From contig JBLHVV010000066.1 in assembly GCA_047628755.1 (NCBI GenBank), positions 1-17,036 of the forward strand: a stretch of DNA of 17,036 bases, given 5' to 3'. This document shows positions 14,899 through 17,036 of the stretch, one piece after another. The translations under genes were made by a program, and so were the position numbers. How positions within the stretch are numbered: the stretch's first letter is position 1; every line of letters starts with the position of its first letter. This stretch comes from Bermanella sp047628755. GTDB taxonomy: Bacteria; Pseudomonadota; Gammaproteobacteria; Pseudomonadales; Oceanobacteraceae. The notes under the pieces are model-generated. The model ran no database searches. It saw only the letters and a list, made by a program, of their open reading frames with translations, and was not told the DNA's origin.

Positions 14899-16164
14899 TT
14901 AAGCGCGACGACTTCTGAATGCATAAATACCTGCATTGGCTAATGTCATAAAGAATACGCCCCACTCACTTAAGTTTGGCTTAGGATTTTTACCTTTTGC
15001 CATGCGCGCTAGCTGTGCTTCGTACCAAGTAATATTTAACATGGCCATTTTATCAATAGCGGGCTTACCAGTTGTTAATACTTTTAATTGCTGCTCATGC
15101 TCAATATCTGCAATTAACTTATTAGGGAAATCAGGATCAACCACTGTGGTTCTAGCCACACCAATAAAATCGGTTGCGCCACTGTCTAAGGCTGACTGCA
15201 TAGCTTTAGAAGAACGAAACCCACCTGTTACTACCAGTGGCGTCTCCACTAATGCTCGTACTTTTTCAGCGTAATCTAAAAAGTAGGCTTCACGCTTAAC
15301 TGTTGATTCTTTTGCGTCGACGCCCATCATTGATGGATTTTCGTAAGTTCCACCGGATATTTCAATTAAATCGATTCCCACTTCCCCTAAGGTTTTCACT
15401 ACTTCCATAGAGTCCTCTTCGGTAAAGCCACCTTTCATAAAATCAGCCGAGTTAAGCTTAATACCAATGGCAAAGTCATTACCCACTTGCTCGCGAATAG
15501 CATGGTAAATTGCCAACACAAAGCGCATACGGTTTTCTAACGTGCCGCCCCACTGGTCTTCACGATGATTGTGGCTTGGAGATAAAAATTGGCTCACTAA
15601 ATAACCATGGGCGCCGTGAATTTGTACTCCAGTAAATCCTGCTTTTTTTGCTAGCTTCGCACTGGTGGCAAATTTTTGGATGATCACTAAAATTTCGTCT
15701 TCAGTTAAAGCTCGAGGTTTATTAAAGCCTTTTTCTAAACCACGCTTTAATGCAATGGCTGAAGGCGCTACCGGTACATCAACAATAAAATTGGGTATTT
15801 GCTTACCTGGATGATTTAATTGAGCCCAAATAGTGCCACCATTTTTTTGACCCGCTGCCGCCCAAGTTTCAAATGCCGATAGATCACTAGCTTCGTCAAG
15901 TACTACATTTTTAGGTTCACCCAGCGCGGTACGGTCTATCATAATATTGCCTGTCATAGACAAGCCAATACCACCCTCTGCCCAGCGTTGATAAAGAGTT
16001 GAAATACCAGTAATGGGATTATGCTCACGAGTCCCTAGTTGTTCACTCATGGCAGATTTAAACAGACGATTTTTAATAACCTGTCCATTTTTTAGGGTGA
16101 AACTAGAACCTAGTAACGTATTTTTCTGTAAAGCCACTGGATTTATTTTTGCTGAAGCTGTCAT
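14899..16164 (-). CDS. Old Yellow Enzyme-family NADH:flavin oxidoreductase
   Basis: 421-residue FMN-dependent TIM-barrel enzyme that would reduce activated C=C bonds or similar electrophiles with NAD(P)H. Motifs in order: NRLFKSAMSEQ at 32-42, WAQLNHPGKQ at 113-122, IHGAHGYLVSQFLSPSHNHR at 182-201 with the substrate-binding His183 and His186 and Tyr188, WGGTLENRMRF at 205-215, and the phosphate-binding VVTGGFRSSKAM and FIGVARTTVVDPDF regions in the last third. The position of the YqjM-type redox Cys holds Ser/Ala, so this is not a YqjM-like member. The C-terminus extends past the barrel with a hydrophobic WGVFFMTLANAGIYAF and basic RSRR end. A GAGAG before ATG 16164 supports the start. It follows a TetR gene by 50 bp and is probably co-transcribed with it. 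Confidence 0.88.
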   Translation of the reverse strand: MTASAKINPVALQKNTLLGSSFTLKNGQVIKNRLFKSAMSEQLGTREHNPITGISTLYQRWAEGGIGLSMTGNIMIDRTALGEPKNVVLDEASDLSAFETWAAAGQKNGGTIWAQLNHPGKQIPNFIVDVPVAPSAIALKRGLEKGFNKPRALTEDEILVIIQKFATSAKLAKKAGFTGVQIHGAHGYLVSQFLSPSHNHREDQWGGTLENRMRFVLAIYHAIREQVGNDFAIGIKLNSADFMKGGFTEEDSMEVVKTLGEVGIDLIEISGGTYENPSMMGVDAKESTVKREAYFLDYAEKVRALVETPLVVTGGFRSSKAMQSALDSGATDFIGVARTTVVDPDFPNKLIADIEHEQQLKVLTTGKPAIDKMAMLNITWYEAQLARMAKGKNPKPNLSEWGVFFMTLANAGIYAFRSRRA

Positions 16165-16214
16165 TTTTATCTCTCTTTTTCTAATTCTTATATTTATAAG
16201 TTTGTTTATTACGT

Positions 16215-16832
16215 TTATTTAATGGGGACGTCTGCTTTTAATAAAGTTTTAAGCATTAAATCCATAATCCTTAATGCCGGTTTATTATCGGCCGACATTT
16301 GCATCACTATTAAAGCCCCTTCCCATGCAGCCCAATATATTTCTGCGATAGCTTTTGCTGATATATCTGTTCTTATTTCCCCTGCTTGCTGACCATGCTG
16401 GAACATTAAACTAAAAAATTTGGCCCACTCTTCAACATTTTTTTCTAATGCTTGCCTACACATAGGGCTTTCTGCCGATATCTCGGCTGCCATAGAGCCA
16501 ACCAAGCATGACTGTCTAAAGTCAGCTTGCTTGTATTGCTCAAGGCTAAATTGATAGATAAACGTTAGCTGGGAAACTGGGGACAGCTCTTTACCGGCTC
16601 CCGCCACATACTCCTTTACCTGCAGCAAGTACCAGCGACTGTAGCTTTCAATTAATTCAGCGACAAACGCTTCTTTACTGGCAAAAAAATTATAGAAGGA
16701 ACCTTTAGCAACACCCACTTGATCGAGAATTTGTTTGATACCGGTTCCGTGATAGCCATGCTCAGAAAACTGCTCAATTCCTGCTTGAATTAACGACTCC
16801 CTAATATGCTCACTGCGTCTTGGTCTGCTCAT
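16215..16832 (-). CDS. TetR/AcrR-family repressor, NemR-like
   Basis: 205 residues from ATG 16832; a TTG two codons upstream is open but unlikely to be used. The N-terminal helix-turn-helix spans about residues 10-55, with SLIQAGIEQFSEHGYHGTGI and ILDQVGVAKGSFYNFFASKE, the typical TetR DNA-binding block. The C-terminal domain contains SCLVGSMAAEISAESPMC, which aligns with the E. coli NemR segment around its redox-sensing Cys106; here the Cys is residue 109 from this start. NemR represses a gene for an Old Yellow Enzyme and is inactivated by electrophiles. The next gene on this strand is an OYE, so a comparable sensor-detoxification unit is likely. GACCGATCGTC at 16847-16857, just upstream, is a partial palindrome that could be the operator. 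Confidence 0.85.
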   Translation of the reverse strand: MSRPRRSEHIRESLIQAGIEQFSEHGYHGTGIKQILDQVGVAKGSFYNFFASKEAFVAELIESYSRWYLLQVKEYVAGAGKELSPVSQLTFIYQFSLEQYKQADFRQSCLVGSMAAEISAESPMCRQALEKNVEEWAKFFSLMFQHGQQAGEIRTDISAKAIAEIYWAAWEGALIVMQMSADNKPALRIMDLMLKTLLKADVPIK

Positions 16833-16920
16833 GATCAATACAATATGACCGATCGTCTTGGAATGGAAGCCCTTAACTGAAGAAAGGCGTAAATTGACTT
16901 AGTTGAGTGCATGGAATATA

Positions 16921-16963
16921 TACCCGCATTCGCGAGTATGACGGTGGAATTGCATTTGCAATT
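16921..16963. repeat. palindromic intergenic segment
   Basis: CCCGCATTCGCGAGTATGACGG near 16923-16944, given here as its parts CCCGCATTCGCG and AGTATGACGG, resembles the degenerate short repeats with CCCGC.TTCGCGG.AATGACGG found between genes in many gammaproteobacteria. It is followed by a perfect palindrome, AATTGCA at 16948-16954 and TGCAATT at 16957-16963. Only one copy is visible in the window, so repeat status is a guess. Confidence 0.3.
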
Positions 16964-16982
16964 AATACGAAAACCCTCCTCT

Positions 16983-17012
16983 TACCAGAAGTTAGGGACT
17001 AACTATCTGGTA
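16983..17012. terminator. strong hairpin at the right edge
   Basis: TACCAGA-AGTTAG at 16983-16995 pairs with CTAACT (16999-17004) and TCTGGTA (17006-17012), leaving a 3-nt loop (GGA) and one bulged A at 17005: 13 base pairs in total. On the plus strand it is followed by CCATTTTAG, on the minus strand by a short GGGTTTT about nine bases later. It most likely ends the transcript of a gene outside the window, coming from the right on the minus strand, but neither T tract is strong and direction is unresolved. Confidence 0.45.
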
Positions 17013-17036
17013 TCCATTTTAGATTATTCAAGACGG

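Noticed and set aside
1..17036. CRISPR array, tRNA, rRNA, transposase or integrase
   Set aside because: No regularly spaced repeats, no RNA gene signatures and no recombinase motifs were seen in any part of the window.

Overview
The window is AT-rich DNA from a bacterium, most likely a marine gammaproteobacterium. The main pointer is the gene order on the minus strand between 9.3 and 14.8 kb: DUF3450 protein, TtpC-type MotA/TolQ/ExbB protein, ExbB, ExbD, TonB2-type TonB, TPR protein. This order is characteristic of TonB2/Ttp systems in Vibrio, Shewanella and related groups. A VF530 (DUF2132) protein, a DUF1145 protein and an NrtS-type transporter fit the same origin. No rRNA, tRNA, CRISPR array, transposase or integrase was seen.

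Layout. 1-131: 3' fragment of an acylating aldehyde dehydrogenase-like gene that stops early. 173-457 (-): small conserved hypothetical protein. 458-1096: long stretch without a convincing gene. 1097-3688 (-): DUF885 predicted metallopeptidase, DUF1801 protein and DUF1145 membrane protein. 3908-4594 (+): atypical DNA-3-methyladenine glycosylase I relative, whose 3' end carries several perfect stem-loops. 4636-5187 (-): VF530 DNA-binding protein with a long disordered tail. 5402-6567 (+): nrtS-like nitrate/nitrite transporter followed after 14 bp by a soluble methyl-accepting chemotaxis protein.

6.6-9.2 kb is a decay zone. It holds a flavin reductase pseudogene with at least two lesions, an unknown ORF split by an in-frame TAA, an apparently intact lipoprotein (Ig-like plus DUF1996), and a frameshifted coding remnant.

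9293-14795 (-): the Ttp/TonB2 energy-transduction operon, with TGATG or ATGA overlaps between exbB, exbD and tonB, and a previously unlisted 56-codon gene just downstream. 14899-16832 (-): an Old Yellow Enzyme-family oxidoreductase preceded by a TetR regulator that resembles NemR and keeps a cysteine at the position of the NemR redox cysteine. The right end (16839-17036) holds palindromes and a strong hairpin.

How the genes work together. TtpC, ExbB and ExbD would form the proton-driven inner-membrane motor that energises TonB for outer-membrane receptors encoded elsewhere; the DUF3450 and TPR proteins are periplasmic accessories. The TetR-OYE pair looks like an electrophile-responsive detoxification unit. 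The nrtS-MCP pair suggests nitrate/nitrite uptake coupled to a chemosensory signal, which is inference. No fully new system is evident. The least explained items are the decay zone around the DUF1996 lipoprotein, the nrtS-MCP pair, the tailed VF530 protein and the diverged Tag homologue.
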